This document shows, one piece after another, positions 1 through 9,494 of a DNA stretch of 64,000 nucleotides (its first letter is position 1; each line of letters opens with the position of its first letter). This DNA comes from Nocardioides immobilis (GTDB lineage: Bacteria > Actinomycetota > Actinomycetes > Propionibacteriales > Nocardioidaceae). Location: assembly GCF_003515065.1 (NCBI RefSeq), contig NZ_QXGH01000029.1:1-64000 (forward strand). The letters run 5' to 3'. The position numbers and the translations under genes are program-made. The notes under the pieces were generated by a model that did not search any database, was not told where the DNA came from, and saw only the letters and a program-made list of their open reading frames with translations.

Positions 1-931
1 CGAGCCGCTCGGCTGCCGCCAGCGACGACAGGGGCGCGACCCGGCTCGCGAGCACCGCGGCCGTGAACTTCTCCAGGAACGGCTCATAGAGATCGTCGAC
101 GACGATGAACCGCTTGGCGGCGTTGCATGTCTGGCCGGCGTTGTCCAGACGCGCGCTCGCTGCTGCCTCGACGGTGGCGTCGAGGTCGTCGGTGCCGAGC
201 AGGAGGAACGGGTCCGACCCGCCGAGCTCCAGCACGACCTTCTTCAGGTGGCGGCCGGCCAGCTCGGCGACCGCGGAGCCGGCCCGCTCCGAGCCGGTCA
301 GCGAGACCCCGGCGACGCGCCGGTCCCCGATCATCGTCGCCACCTGGTCGTTGGTCGCGTAGACGTTGACGTAGGCACCCTCGGGGAAGCCGGCGTCGCG
401 GAACAGCTGCCCTAGCGCGGCGGCCGACTCCGGGCACTGCGGCGCGTGCTTGAGCAGGATGGTGTTGCCGATCGCCAGGTTCGGGCCGGCGAACCTGGCC
501 ACCTGGTAGTAGGGAAAGTTCCACGGCATGATCCCGAGCAGCGTGCCGAACGGGCTGCGGCGGATCAGTGCGGAGCCCTCGCCATCGAGGAGTGGCACCG
601 GCTCGTCGGCCAGCAGGGTTTCGGCGCGCTCGGCGTAGAAGGCGTAGATCGCGGCGGAGAAGTGGACCTCGCCGAGGGCGTCGTCGAGCTTCTTGCCCAT
701 CTCGCGCACGATGATGGCGGCGAGCTCGTCGCATCGCTCCTCGTGCAGGCGGCTCACTTCGCGCAGCAGTGCGCTGCGTTCGGCGACCGTCGTGCCCGGC
801 GTCCAGGAGCGGTACGCCGTGCTCGCGGCCGCCAGCGCGGCCTCGATGTCGGCGTCCGTGGCCGTCGGGTAGGTGCGGATGACCTCACCGGTGGCCGGAT
901 CGGTGACGGCGTACTCCGTGGAAGCCGTCAT
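1..931 (-). CDS. NAD(P)-dependent aldehyde dehydrogenase, succinate-semialdehyde type (3' end cut by window)
   Basis: The frame opens at ATG 931 and has no stop before the left edge, so about 310 N-terminal residues are visible. ALDH hallmarks are present: PWNFPYYQ, the cofactor loop VSLTGSERAG, general base Glu235 in LELGG and nucleophile Cys269 in GQTCNAAKR. The GQTCNAAKR context is typical of succinate-semialdehyde dehydrogenases. It lies 10 bases after the ABC ATPase stop. With the ureohydrolase operon nearby it could oxidise succinic semialdehyde (from GABA) or 4-guanidinobutyraldehyde; sequence alone does not decide. Confidence 0.9.
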   Translation of the reverse strand, partial: MTASTEYAVTDPATGEVIRTYPTATDADIEAALAAASTAYRSWTPGTTVAERSALLREVSRLHEERCDELAAIIVREMGKKLDDALGEVHFSAAIYAFYAERAETLLADEPVPLLDGEGSALIRRSPFGTLLGIMPWNFPYYQVARFAGPNLAIGNTILLKHAPQCPESAAALGQLFRDAGFPEGAYVNVYATNDQVATMIGDRRVAGVSLTGSERAGSAVAELAGRHLKKVVLELGGSDPFLLLGTDDLDATVEAAASARLDNAGQTCNAAKRFIVVDDLYEPFLEKFTAAVLASRVAPLSSLAAAERL

Positions 932-954
932 GACAGCACCGTCATGACAGCACC
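927..954. repeat. 14-bp perfect tandem duplication at a gene junction
   Basis: The unit GTCATGACAGCACC occurs twice head to tail (927-940 and 941-954). On the minus strand each copy carries TCATGA. The first copy read holds the TGA stop of the ABC ATPase (944-942); the second holds the ATG start of the aldehyde dehydrogenase (931). With one copy the two genes would share an ATGA overlap, like the other junctions in this operon. Confidence 0.9.
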
Positions 955-1709
955 TTGGAGAGGAACGCCTTGGTGCGGACATGCTGGGGGTTGCCCAGGA
1001 CATCGGCCGGCTTCCCGGCCTCGACGATCACGCCGCCGTCCATGAACACCACGGTGTCGCCGACCTCGCGGGCGAAGCCGATCTCGTGGGTCACCACGAT
1101 CATCGTCATCCCCTCACGGGCCAGGTCCTTCATGACGTCGAGGACCTCGCCCACCAGCTCGGGGTCGAGCGCGGAGGTGGGCTCGTCGAAGAGCATCAGC
1201 TTCGGCTTCATCGCCAGCGCGCGGGCGATCGCGACGCGCTGCTGCTGGCCGCCGGACAGCTCGGCGGGGTAGTTGCCGGCGCGCTCGGCGAGGCCGACCC
1301 GGTCAAGGAGCTGCAGGGCCTGCTTCCGGGCGGCCGCCTTCGACTCGCCGCGGACCTGGACCGGTGCCTCCATGACGTTCTCCAGAGCGGTCATGTGCGG
1401 GAAGAGGTTGAATCGCTGGAAGACCATGCCGATGTCGCGGCGCTGGGCAGCGACCTCGCGCTCGCGCATCTCGTAGAGCTTGTCGCCCTCCTCCCGGTAG
1501 CCGATCAGCTTGCCGTCGACCGACAGCCGGCCACCGTCGATGCGCTCGAGGTGGTTGATGCAGCGCAGGAAGGTCGACTTTCCCGAGCCTGAGGGGCCGA
1601 GCAGGCAGAAGACCTCGCCGTTCGTCACCTCGAGGTCGATGCCCTTGAGCACCTCGACGTGGCCGAAGGACTTGTGGACGTTCTCGGCCCTGACCATCGT
1701 GGTCGTCAT
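942..1709 (-). CDS. Polar amino-acid ABC transporter ATP-binding protein (GlnQ family)
   Basis: A 255-residue ATPase. Walker A is GPSGSGKS, the ABC signature LSGGQQQR, Walker [15 protein letters not shown], and a switch histidine follows in VVTHEIGF. The length is typical of GlnQ/HisP. The open frame extends upstream to 2558, but ATG 1709 gives the family N terminus ([16 protein letters not shown]) and overlaps the permease stop as ATGA. It should energise import through the adjacent permease. The tandem duplication at its 3' end separates it from the aldehyde dehydrogenase. Confidence 0.95.
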   Translation of the reverse strand: MTTTMVRAENVHKSFGHVEVLKGIDLEVTNGEVFCLLGPSGSGKSTFLRCINHLERIDGGRLSVDGKLIGYREEGDKLYEMREREVAAQRRDIGMVFQRFNLFPHMTALENVMEAPVQVRGESKAAARKQALQLLDRVGLAERAGNYPAELSGGQQQRVAIARALAMKPKLMLFDEPTSALDPELVGEVLDVMKDLAREGMTMIVVTHEIGFAREVGDTVVFMDGGVIVEAGKPADVLGNPQHVRTKAFLSKVLS

Positions 1710-2635
1710 CGGTTGGCTCCTTCGGTGGTCGAGCGTCCCGGACGCAGGTTGGCGGACAGCCGCGATGCCCAGCCCGGCCCCGCCGGGCCTCCCTGAGCGG
1801 TTCCGCGGGCGAAGCGGTGCTCGAGTCGCGACTGGGCGAAGGTGAGCACGCTGGTCAGCACGAGGTACCAGAAGCAGGCGACCAGGAGCATCTCGAAGGT
1901 CGTGAAGTTCTTGCTGCCGTAGAGCTGGGCCTCGGTGAACAGGTCCTGGGCGCCGATGACGGCGACCAGAGAGGTGGTCTTCAGCATCGTGACGACCTCG
2001 TTGCCGGTGGGCGGCACGATCACCCGCATCGCCTGGGGGAGCACGATCCGGCGCATCGTCCTGGCGCCGGTCAGGCCGAGTGCGTGCGCCGCCTCGGTCT
2101 GCCCCTTGTCCACGGAGAGGATGCCGCCGCGGACGATCTCGGCCATGTACGCCGCCTCGTTCAGCGACAGGGCGAGCAGCGCGGCCCCGAAGGCGCTGAT
2201 GAGCGTGTTCGTGTCGGCGCTGACCGGCCCGAAGCCGAGGCGCGGGAAGATCAGGCCGAGGTTGAACCACAGCACGATCTGCACCAGCACCGGGGTGCCG
2301 CGGAAGAGCCACAGATAGGCCCCGCTGGCCATCCGGAGCACCGGGTTGTGGGACAGCCGCATCACGGCCAGGACGACACCGAGCACCACGCCCAGCACCA
2401 TCGACAGGACCGTCAGCTGGATCGTCGTGATCCCGCCGCGGAGGATGTTGGAGTTGAAGAGGAACTCGCCGACGACCGGCCACTGGATGCTGTCGTTGGA
2501 CGCGAACGACCAGACCAGCGACGCCACCAGGGCGGCGACGATCACGGCGGAGATCCACTGGCCGGTCCGGCGTACCGGGATGGCCTTGATCGGGGCGGGA
2601 CGCACCCGCTCGGGGGACTGTGCGGTCACGGTCAT
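1706..2635 (-). CDS. Amino-acid ABC transporter permease (GlnP/HisM type)
   Basis: 309 residues. A short cytoplasmic N terminus is followed by several hydrophobic segments and an EAA loop ([21 protein letters not shown]) that docks on the ATPase. The C-terminal 30 residues or so are Gly/Pro/Arg-rich. ATG 2635 was chosen over the upstream in-frame start at 2683, which would lie inside the binding-protein gene; 2635 leaves a 7-base gap after that gene's TAA. Only one permease is present, so it probably works as a homodimer. Confidence 0.92.
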   Translation of the reverse strand: MTVTAQSPERVRPAPIKAIPVRRTGQWISAVIVAALVASLVWSFASNDSIQWPVVGEFLFNSNILRGGITTIQLTVLSMVLGVVLGVVLAVMRLSHNPVLRMASGAYLWLFRGTPVLVQIVLWFNLGLIFPRLGFGPVSADTNTLISAFGAALLALSLNEAAYMAEIVRGGILSVDKGQTEAAHALGLTGARTMRRIVLPQAMRVIVPPTGNEVVTMLKTTSLVAVIGAQDLFTEAQLYGSKNFTTFEMLLVACFWYLVLTSVLTFAQSRLEHRFARGTAQGGPAGPGWASRLSANLRPGRSTTEGANR

Positions 2636-2642
2636 CTCTCGC

Positions 2643-3560
2643 TTACTCCGTCGCTCCGTTGACGGTGACGGTGTCGACCGCACCGCTCTCGAGCTGGTAG
2701 TTGGCCAGGATCTCGTCGTAGGTGCCGTCGGCGATCAGCTTCTCCAACGCTGCCTTGAAGGCGTCGCGCAGCTCGGTGTCCTCCTTGGTGAAGACGATTC
2801 CGACCGGGGTCGGGAGCAGGGCCTCGGAGTTGGCGATCTCGAACTGGTTGCCACCACCGATGGTCGACGCGTTGTAGGCGCCGACTGCGTCCTGGGTGAA
2901 CGACGCGACGTCGCGGCCACTCTGGACCTGCATCAGAGCGTCCTTGTCGCTCGGGAACGAGTCGATCTCGATGGGGTCGTCGGCGCACTCGTCCTCGTTG
3001 AACTGGCCCAGCATCTTCTCCTGCGTGGAGGCCTTGAGGACGGCGACCGGCTGCCCGCAGAGGTCGCTGATCTCCTCGATGCCCTCGGGGTTGCCCGCCT
3101 TCACCACGATCGACTGGCCGGTGAGGAAGTAGTCGACGAAGTCGTAGACCTCCTCGCGGTCCTTGGTGTCGGTGATCGCGGCCATGACGAGGTCGAAGCG
3201 GCCACCGTCGAGTGCGGTGAGCAGGCCGTCGAAAGCGGTATGGGTGAACTCGACCTCGACACCGAGGACCTGGCCGAGCGACCGCGCGAGGTCGGGGTCG
3301 AGCCCGACGATCGTCTCGTTGTCGTCGGCGAAGGACTCGAAGGGCGGGTAGAGCGCCTCGGTGCCGATCGTCACCTTCCCGGCCTCCTTGATGTCGGCGG
3401 GGAGGCTGTCGTGCAGCTTCTGGTCGACCTCTTGAGAAGCGACCGGCTTGCCGGCAGCGGGGTCGGCGTCGTCGGTGCCTCCGCAGGCGGTCAGCAGGGC
3501 GCCGGCAGCGGCCGCGACGGGCAACCAGATCAGCCGGAAGGTGCGGGGGTGGCGGGTCAT
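2643..3560 (-). CDS. Amino-acid ABC transporter substrate-binding lipoprotein
   Basis: 305 residues. A lipoprotein signal ends in lipobox LTAC with lipidated Cys26. A family-3 solute-binding domain follows, with VTIGTEALYPPFESF, GLDPDLARSLGQVLG and FDLVMAAITDT. This fold binds polar amino acids or opines. An SD-like GAGGAG lies about 6 bases before ATG 3560. It is the first gene of the transporter-dehydrogenase operon and is divergent from the XRE regulator. Given the neighbouring enzymes, arginine or another guanidino compound is the likely ligand, but that is inference. Confidence 0.92.
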   Translation of the reverse strand: MTRHPRTFRLIWLPVAAAAGALLTACGGTDDADPAAGKPVASQEVDQKLHDSLPADIKEAGKVTIGTEALYPPFESFADDNETIVGLDPDLARSLGQVLGVEVEFTHTAFDGLLTALDGGRFDLVMAAITDTKDREEVYDFVDYFLTGQSIVVKAGNPEGIEEISDLCGQPVAVLKASTQEKMLGQFNEDECADDPIEIDSFPSDKDALMQVQSGRDVASFTQDAVGAYNASTIGGGNQFEIANSEALLPTPVGIVFTKEDTELRDAFKAALEKLIADGTYDEILANYQLESGAVDTVTVNGATE

Positions 3561-3740
3561 CGGAACTCCTCGTGATGGGTGCGGCCACGGGCGATGTGGT
3601 CTGCGTCACCCCGAGGATGACCCCGGAGTTGCTTTATTGTCAACCCTTGTTTCCTAGGGGTCTCATGGTGTTTCATGGGGGTGCGACGTGGCGATCGTCA
3701 CGTCCCTCACGCAGGAACCCAGGATCGGAGTCCGAGGCCC
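3561..3740. promoter_or_regulatory. Divergent promoter region of the guanidino-catabolism island
   Basis: This 180-base gap separates the transporter operon from the regulator. It includes an AT-rich patch (3630-3655), unusual in this window. On the minus strand this patch holds a consensus -35 TTGACA (3643-3638); no good -10 is evident at normal spacing. An imperfect palindrome of ACCC and GGGT half-sites surrounds CCTAGG (3644-3662) and could be an operator for the adjacent regulator. Confidence 0.4.
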
Positions 3741-4322
3741 ATGACCGCCCAGGCCCAGTCGGACGCGGACGGCGTCCGCATCGGCGAGCAGCTCAAGGCA
3801 GCCCGCATGGCGCGCCGTAAGACGCTGGCCGAGGTGGCCGACGCGGCCGGCCTCACCAAGGGGTTCCTGTCCAAGATCGAGCGTGACCAGGCCAGTGCCT
3901 CGGTCGCCTCGTTGATGCGGCTCTGTGAGACGCTCGACCTGTCGATCGGTGAGCTGTTCAACGCCCCGGCAGGCAACGTCGTACGCCGGGCGGCGTACCC
4001 ACCGATCAACTTCGGCGGCACCGGGATGACCGAGTACCTCCTGACCCCGAACGGGGAGCGGCGGCTGCAGGCGATCCTCAGCGAGATCGAGCCGGGCGGC
4101 GGGAGCGGCAACGAGCCCTACAGCCTGCCCGCCGACGTGGAGTTCGTGTTCGTGGTCTCCGGCCGGCTGGCGGTGACCCTGCGCGAGGAGGAGGTCGTCC
4201 TGGAAGCCGGGGACACCCTCACCTTCGCCCCCCACGTGCCGCACACCTTCCGCAGCGCCTCCGAAGACGCGAACACCCAGGTCCTGTGGGTCTTCTCGCC
4301 GGCCCTTCCCGACCACAGCTGA
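3741..4322 (+). CDS. XRE-family regulator with C-terminal cupin domain
   Basis: 193 residues. The N-terminal helix-turn-helix runs from about residue 14 to 70 ([20 protein letters not shown], then [18 protein letters not shown]). A single-domain cupin covers about 110-185 ([32 protein letters not shown]). XRE-cupin proteins such as PuuR sense small molecules and control amine or amino-acid catabolism. ATG 3741 was preferred to 3675 because it gives the usual short lead-in to the HTH. It sits between the two divergent operons and probably controls both. Confidence 0.88.
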   Translation: MTAQAQSDADGVRIGEQLKAARMARRKTLAEVADAAGLTKGFLSKIERDQASASVASLMRLCETLDLSIGELFNAPAGNVVRRAAYPPINFGGTGMTEYLLTPNGERRLQAILSEIEPGGGSGNEPYSLPADVEFVFVVSGRLAVTLREEEVVLEAGDTLTFAPHVPHTFRSASEDANTQVLWVFSPALPDHS

Positions 4323-4347
4323 CCCGCCGCCGACCCCTGGAGACCTC

Positions 4348-5358
4348 GTGAACGACCAACACCACACCCCCGAAGGCCCTGTCGGCCCCGTCGACGCCTC
4401 CCGCGTCCCGCGCTTCGCCGGCATCGCGACCTTCGCCCGGCTCCCGCGACTGGAGGACGTCGGACGTGCGGACGTCGCCGTGATGGGCGTGCCGTTCGAC
4501 GGCGGCGTCTCCTACCGGCCCGGCGCACGGTTCGCTCCGGCCGCGGTCCGGGAGGCGAGCCGACTGCTGCGGCCCTACCACCCGGGCCTGGATGTCTCTC
4601 CGTTCGCGTCCCTCCAGGTCGCCGACGCCGGTGACGTGGCGTGCAACCCGTTCGACATTCCGGAGGCGCTCGAAGCCGTGCAGGCAAGCGCCGGCACCCT
4701 GCTGGACGCAGGCTCGAAGATCGTCACCGTGGGCGGCGACCACACGATCGCGCTCCCGCTCCTGCGCGAGATGCACCGCAAGCACGGCCCGGTCGCGCTG
4801 CTCCACTTCGACGCCCACCTCGACACCTGGGACACCTACTTCGGTGCCGACTACACCCACGGCACGCCGTTCCGACGCGCATTCGAGGAAGGCCTGCTCG
4901 ACACGGAGGCTCTCAGCCACGTCGGCATCCGGGGGCCGCTCTACTCCAAGCAGGACCTGACCGACGACGCCCGGATGGGCTTCGGCATCGTCACCTCGAT
5001 GGACGTGATGAACCAGGGCGTCCCCGCGGTGGTCCAGGCGCTGCGCGAGCGGGTCGGCGACCGCCCGCTCTACATCTCGATCGACATCGACTGCCTCGAC
5101 CCGGCGCACGCACCAGGCACCGGCACGCCGGAAGCCGGCGGCATGACCAGCCGCGAGCTGCTCGCCATCCTGCGCGGCCTGGACGGCTGCAACCTGATCT
5201 CCGCCGACGTCGTCGAGGTCGCTCCGGCCTACGACCACGCGGACATCACCGCCGTCGCCGCTTCCCACGTCGCCTACGAGCTGATCTCGCTGATGGCGCG
5301 GCAGGGTGCGCCCGAGCCGGTCCCGGCCGGCGCGGTTCGACAGGGCGCGCACGGATGA
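4348..5358 (+). CDS. Agmatinase/guanidinobutyrase-family ureohydrolase
   Basis: 336 residues with a GTG start behind CTGGAGA. The binuclear Mn site is complete: His132 (GGDHT), Asp155/His157/Asp159 (DAHLD) and Asp246/Asp248 (SIDIDCLDP). The family removes urea from guanidino substrates (agmatine, 4-guanidinobutyrate, 3-guanidinopropionate). The THGTPFRRA and GTGTPEAGG loops match the agmatinase/guanidinobutyrase branch rather than arginase. The downstream decarboxylase and amidase would both make 4-guanidinobutyrate, so guanidinobutyrase (giving GABA plus urea) is the best guess. Its TGA overlaps the next ATG. Confidence 0.9.
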   Translation: MNDQHHTPEGPVGPVDASRVPRFAGIATFARLPRLEDVGRADVAVMGVPFDGGVSYRPGARFAPAAVREASRLLRPYHPGLDVSPFASLQVADAGDVACNPFDIPEALEAVQASAGTLLDAGSKIVTVGGDHTIALPLLREMHRKHGPVALLHFDAHLDTWDTYFGADYTHGTPFRRAFEEGLLDTEALSHVGIRGPLYSKQDLTDDARMGFGIVTSMDVMNQGVPAVVQALRERVGDRPLYISIDIDCLDPAHAPGTGTPEAGGMTSRELLAILRGLDGCNLISADVVEVAPAYDHADITAVAASHVAYELISLMARQGAPEPVPAGAVRQGAHG

Positions 5359-6995
5359 GCACCGCCGTACGCCGCGGTGGCGACCTGGTTGCGGAGACCC
5401 TCGCCGCGCTCGGCGCGACGACCGTCTTCGGTGAGCCCGGCCAGCACGCCCTGGGCCTGTTCGACGCCCTGTCCCGCAGCAGCCTCCAGTACGCCGGCTT
5501 CCGCAACGAGCTGGACGCCGCGTTCGCCGCCGACGGCTATGCCAGGGTCACCGGACGGCCGGCCCCACTCATGCTCTCCACCGGTCCGGGCGCCCTGCAG
5601 AGCCTCGCCGCCCTCCAGGAAGCGGCTGCGGCCTCGGTTCCGGTCGTGGTGATCGCGAGCCAGATCCCGTCGGCGGGACTCGGTGCCCGGCGCCGCGGTT
5701 TCCTTCACGAGCTGCGCGACCAACGTGCCCTCGTTGCGCAGGTGGTCAAGCACGCCGTGCAGGTGCAGAGGCCGTCCCAGATCAGCAGCGCGCTCCAGGA
5801 GGCCTGGGAGGTGGCGCTCAGCGCACCGCACGGGCCGGTCTGGGTCGAGGTGCCCCAGGACGTGTTGCTCGCGACGACCGATCTGCCGCCGGTCGAGCCG
5901 GTACCGGCCTCCCCGCGCGTGCTCGCGCCCCGACCCGAGCTGGTCGCGGAGGCGGTGCGGCTGCTCGACGGCGCCGACCGCCCTGTGGTCATCGCCGGCG
6001 GCGGTGTGGTCCGCTCCGGCGCCGAGGCGGCGCTGCTGGAGCTTGCCGAGAAGTTGCGTACGCCGGTGGTCACAACCTTCGGAGCCAAGGGCGCCTTCCC
6101 GTGGGCCCACCCGCTCTCGCTCCAGTCGTGGCTGGAGGACTGGCACACCACGGAGTTCCTCCAGGACGCCGACGTGCTGCTCGTCGTGGGCAGCGGCCTG
6201 GGCGAGCTGTCGAGCAACTACCACTCCTTCCAGCCGCGCGGCAGGGTCATCCAGGTCGAGGCCGACCTCGGCAAGCTCGAGGCCAACCATGCGGCCCTCG
6301 GCGTCCACGCCGACGCGCTGCTCACCCTCGAGGCGCTGGCCGGGGCGGTGGCCCCGCGCGAGGCCGACGGCGTCGCGGAGAAAAGGGTCGCCGAGGTGCT
6401 CGCGCTGGTGGCCGACCGGCTGGCCGGGCAGGAGCTCGGCCTGGAGCAGCAGGTCCTCCACGCGGTCCGGGCCGCGCTGCCCGACGACGCGCCCAGCTTC
6501 TGGGACATGACGATCCTGGCCTACTGGGCCTGGTCGGCCTGGGACGCCCGGACATCGGGCTCGATGCAGTCCGCCCAGGGCGCCGGCGGCCTGGGCTACG
6601 GCTTCCCCGCCGCGCTCGGCGCCGCGGTCGCCCGGGCCGGCAGCGGTCCGGTCCTGGCCGTCTCCGGTGACGGCGGCGCGATGTACGGCATCGCCGACCT
6701 CGCGACGGCCCGGCAGCTCGACCTCGACGTGACCTGGCTGATCGTCGACGACGGCGGCTACGGGATCCTGCGCGAGTACATGACCGGCGCGTTCGGCGCG
6801 GCTTATGCGACCGAGCTGACGCGGCCCGACTTCGTGGCGCTCGCCGAGGCGTTCGGTGTACCCGCGCGCAGCACCACACCCGAGACGCTGCAGCGGGACC
6901 TGGCTGAGGCACTGGCTGCGCCGGGCCCGAGTGTCGTCGTACTCCCGGCGCTGCTGCGGATGTTCGCGCCCACCCATCCGGGCTCCGGCTCATGA
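5355..6995 (+). CDS. ThDP-dependent decarboxylase, possibly 2-ketoarginine decarboxylase (AruI-like)
   Basis: 546 residues in the three-domain acetolactate-synthase fold: Pyr domain with catalytic Glu52 (RNELDAAF), a central Rossmann-like domain, and a PP domain whose metal motif begins G438-D439-G440. The motif ends in Asp465-Asp466 (VDDGGYG) where most relatives have Asn-Asn. The ureohydrolase partner points to decarboxylation of 2-ketoarginine to 4-guanidinobutyraldehyde, as by AruI of Pseudomonas. No acetolactate-synthase small subunit is nearby, which argues against a biosynthetic role. Both ends overlap neighbours by ATGA. Confidence 0.75.
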   Translation: MSTAVRRGGDLVAETLAALGATTVFGEPGQHALGLFDALSRSSLQYAGFRNELDAAFAADGYARVTGRPAPLMLSTGPGALQSLAALQEAAAASVPVVVIASQIPSAGLGARRRGFLHELRDQRALVAQVVKHAVQVQRPSQISSALQEAWEVALSAPHGPVWVEVPQDVLLATTDLPPVEPVPASPRVLAPRPELVAEAVRLLDGADRPVVIAGGGVVRSGAEAALLELAEKLRTPVVTTFGAKGAFPWAHPLSLQSWLEDWHTTEFLQDADVLLVVGSGLGELSSNYHSFQPRGRVIQVEADLGKLEANHAALGVHADALLTLEALAGAVAPREADGVAEKRVAEVLALVADRLAGQELGLEQQVLHAVRAALPDDAPSFWDMTILAYWAWSAWDARTSGSMQSAQGAGGLGYGFPAALGAAVARAGSGPVLAVSGDGGAMYGIADLATARQLDLDVTWLIVDDGGYGILREYMTGAFGAAYATELTRPDFVALAEAFGVPARSTTPETLQRDLAEALAAPGPSVVVLPALLRMFAPTHPGSGS

Positions 6996-7780
6996 AGATC
7001 GCCGTGCTCCAGACGCGGAGCGCCGACCTGGACGCGCTGCACGAGGCCGCCGGCACGGCGGCGGACCGTGGTGCCCGGCTGCTGATCACGCCTGAGATGT
7101 TCACCACCGGCTACAACGTGCCCGACGTGCCGGAGAAGGCGCAGCCGGCGGACGGGCCCTGGTTCGACCGGGTGGCCGAGATCGCCCGGAGCACCGGAGT
7201 CGCGATCCTGTACGGCTTTCCCGAGCGCGACGAGGACGAGGTCTTCAACGCGGCCCAGCTGGTCGATCGCGACGGCACGGTGCTGGCCAAGCACCGCAAG
7301 GCCCACCTGTTCGGCGACCTCGACACCCGGACGTTCACGCCTGGCGGCGGCGACCTCGCCGTCGCCGACCTCGACGGCGCGCGGGTCGGGATCCTGATCT
7401 GCTACGACGTCGAGTTCCCCGAGGCCGTGCGGTCCCTGGCGCTGGCCGGTGCGGACCTGGTCGCGGTCCCCACGGCGCTGATGCGGCCCTACGAGGTCGT
7501 GGCGCGCACGGTCGTGCCCGCGCGCGCCTACGAGAACCAGGTGTACCTCGCCTACGCCAACCGCTCCGGTCACGAGGCCGAGCTGGCCTACTGCGGCGAG
7601 AGCTGTGTGGTCGGTCCGGACGGGGCCGACCTCGCCCGTGCCGGCTCCGGTGACGAGCTGTTGCTGGCCGAGATCGACGCCACCCGGCTCGCGTCGTCGC
7701 GCGCCGTCAACACGCACCTCCGCGACCGTCGCCCGGGGCTGTACGGCGCGCTCACCGAGACCCAGGAGAGCTCACGATGA
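6992..7780 (+). CDS. Nitrilase-family amidase (candidate 4-guanidinobutyramide hydrolase)
   Basis: 262 residues, the length of DavA-type omega-amidases. The Glu-Lys-Cys triad is visible: Glu35 (ITPEMF), Lys103 ([10 protein letters not shown]) and Cys137 (ICYDVEFPE). It directly precedes an amino-acid 2-monooxygenase, the pairing seen in lysine degradation, where DavB makes an amide and DavA hydrolyses it. With a ureohydrolase in the same operon, the likely substrate is 4-guanidinobutyramide made from arginine, though 5-aminovaleramide from lysine is possible. ATGA overlaps at both ends imply translational coupling. Confidence 0.85.
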   Translation: MKIAVLQTRSADLDALHEAAGTAADRGARLLITPEMFTTGYNVPDVPEKAQPADGPWFDRVAEIARSTGVAILYGFPERDEDEVFNAAQLVDRDGTVLAKHRKAHLFGDLDTRTFTPGGGDLAVADLDGARVGILICYDVEFPEAVRSLALAGADLVAVPTALMRPYEVVARTVVPARAYENQVYLAYANRSGHEAELAYCGESCVVGPDGADLARAGSGDELLLAEIDATRLASSRAVNTHLRDRRPGLYGALTETQESSR

Positions 7781-9468
7781 CCTCAGCGGTGCCCAACGCC
7801 CCGCAGCACGAAGAGCCGGATGCCCGACCGATCACCATGTTCGGCCCCGACTTCCCCTTCGCATACGACGACTTCGTGAAGAGCCCGCACGGGATCGGCT
7901 CGGTCCCCGATGCGGTGCACGGCACCAAGGTGGCTGTGATCGGCGGAGGGTTGTCGGGGATGCTTGCCGCCCGCGAGCTGCTGCGGATGGGCTTCCAGCC
8001 GGTGGTCTACGAGGCGGACCAGATCGGCGGCCGGATGCGGTCGGTCCCGTTCGAGGGGCACGACGGGATCGTGGCGGAGATGGGCGCGATGCGCTTCCCG
8101 CCCTCGTCGACCACGCTGTTCCACTACCTCGACGAGATGGGTCTGGAGACCGAGGACTTCCCCAACCCGCTGTCCGAGGCCACGTCGAGCACGGTGGTCG
8201 ACCTCAAAGGGGAGAGCCACTACGCGCGGACCCTTGCCGACCTGCCGGACGTCTACCACCAGGTGGCCGACGCCTGGCTGAAGACGCTCGAGGAGCTTGC
8301 CGCACTGGTGCCGTTGCAGGAGGCGGTTCGGCAGCGGGACGTCAGGCGGCTCAAGGAGGTCTGGAACGAGCTGGTCCGCCGCTACGACGACGAGACGTTC
8401 TACGGGTTCCTGGCGCGCAGCGTGCCGTTCCAGAGCTTCAGGCTCCGCGAGGTCTTCGGCCAGGTCGGCTTCGGCACCGGCGGCTGGGACACCGACTACC
8501 CCAACTCGATCCTCGAGATCCTCCGCGTCGTGGCGACCGCCGCCGACGACCACCACCGCGGGATCGTCGGTGGCTCGCAGCAGCTCCCGCTCAGGCTCTG
8601 GTCGCGGCCGGTGGGCGACGCGTCGTACTGGCCGGAGGGCACGTCGGTGCGGAGCCTGCACGCCGGCGGCCGTCCGCGAGGTGCGGTCACCGAGATCCGG
8701 CGTACCGAGCCGCACCGGTTCACGATCACCGACGCAGAGGGCAACATCGACACCTACCCGGCCGTGGTCTACACCGCCCAGTCCTGGATGCTGCTGAACA
8801 ACATCCGCGCGGACGAGCGGCTGCTCCCGATCGACCACTGGACCGCCATCGAGCGGACCCACTACATGGGCTCCAGCAAGGTCTTCGTCCTGGTCGACCG
8901 GCCGTTCTGGAAGGACATCGACCCGGGCACCGGCCGCGAGGTCATGAGCATGACGCTCACCGACCGGATGAGCCGCGGCACCTACCTGCTCGACCAGGGC
9001 GAGGGGCGGCCTGGTCTGATCTGCCTCAGCTACACCTGGGCCGACGACTCGCTCAAGTTGCTGCCTCTGGATGCGGGGAAGCGGACCGAGATCATGCTGA
9101 ACTCACTGAAGCAGATCTATCCCGACGTCGACATCCGCTCCCACATCATTGCGACGCCCGCGACGGTGACCTGGGAGGCCGAGCACGCGTTCATGGGTGC
9201 GTTCAAGGCAAACCTTCCCGGGCACTACCGCTACCAGGAGAGGCTTTACACGCACTTCATGCAGGACCGCCTCCCGGCCCCGTACCGCGGGCTGTTCCTC
9301 GCCGGCGACGACGTGTCGTGGACGGCCGGATGGGCGGAAGGCGCGGTGACCACCGCCCTCAATGCGGTCTGGGGCGTGATGCACCACTTCGGTGGTCGCA
9401 CCGCGCCGGAGAACCCAGGCCCCGGCGATGTCTTCGACCAGATCGCCCCGCTGCGCCTGGAGGACTGA
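7777..9468 (+). CDS. FAD amino-acid 2-monooxygenase/oxidase (arginine or lysine type)
   Basis: 563 residues, close to lysine and tryptophan 2-monooxygenases (about 560). The FAD Rossmann motif is [18 protein letters not shown], followed by [11 protein letters not shown]. The C-terminal FAD contact is in [19 protein letters not shown]. These enzymes oxidatively decarboxylate an L-amino acid to the amide one carbon shorter; some relatives act as oxidases giving the 2-oxo acid. Either product suits a downstream enzyme here (amidase or ThDP decarboxylase). It is last in the operon. Substrate is inferred from context. Confidence 0.85.
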   Translation: MTSAVPNAPQHEEPDARPITMFGPDFPFAYDDFVKSPHGIGSVPDAVHGTKVAVIGGGLSGMLAARELLRMGFQPVVYEADQIGGRMRSVPFEGHDGIVAEMGAMRFPPSSTTLFHYLDEMGLETEDFPNPLSEATSSTVVDLKGESHYARTLADLPDVYHQVADAWLKTLEELAALVPLQEAVRQRDVRRLKEVWNELVRRYDDETFYGFLARSVPFQSFRLREVFGQVGFGTGGWDTDYPNSILEILRVVATAADDHHRGIVGGSQQLPLRLWSRPVGDASYWPEGTSVRSLHAGGRPRGAVTEIRRTEPHRFTITDAEGNIDTYPAVVYTAQSWMLLNNIRADERLLPIDHWTAIERTHYMGSSKVFVLVDRPFWKDIDPGTGREVMSMTLTDRMSRGTYLLDQGEGRPGLICLSYTWADDSLKLLPLDAGKRTEIMLNSLKQIYPDVDIRSHIIATPATVTWEAEHAFMGAFKANLPGHYRYQERLYTHFMQDRLPAPYRGLFLAGDDVSWTAGWAEGAVTTALNAVWGVMHHFGGRTAPENPGPGDVFDQIAPLRLED

Positions 9469-9494
9469 CTCTCGCGGGGTGCTTGAATCGGTCC

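Noticed and set aside
7605-9494. The apparent N-terminal extension of pgm, a single 1179-codon frame
   Set aside because: The extension overlaps the FAD monooxygenase in another frame, reads as Arg-rich noise, and the pgm family starts at ATG 9495.
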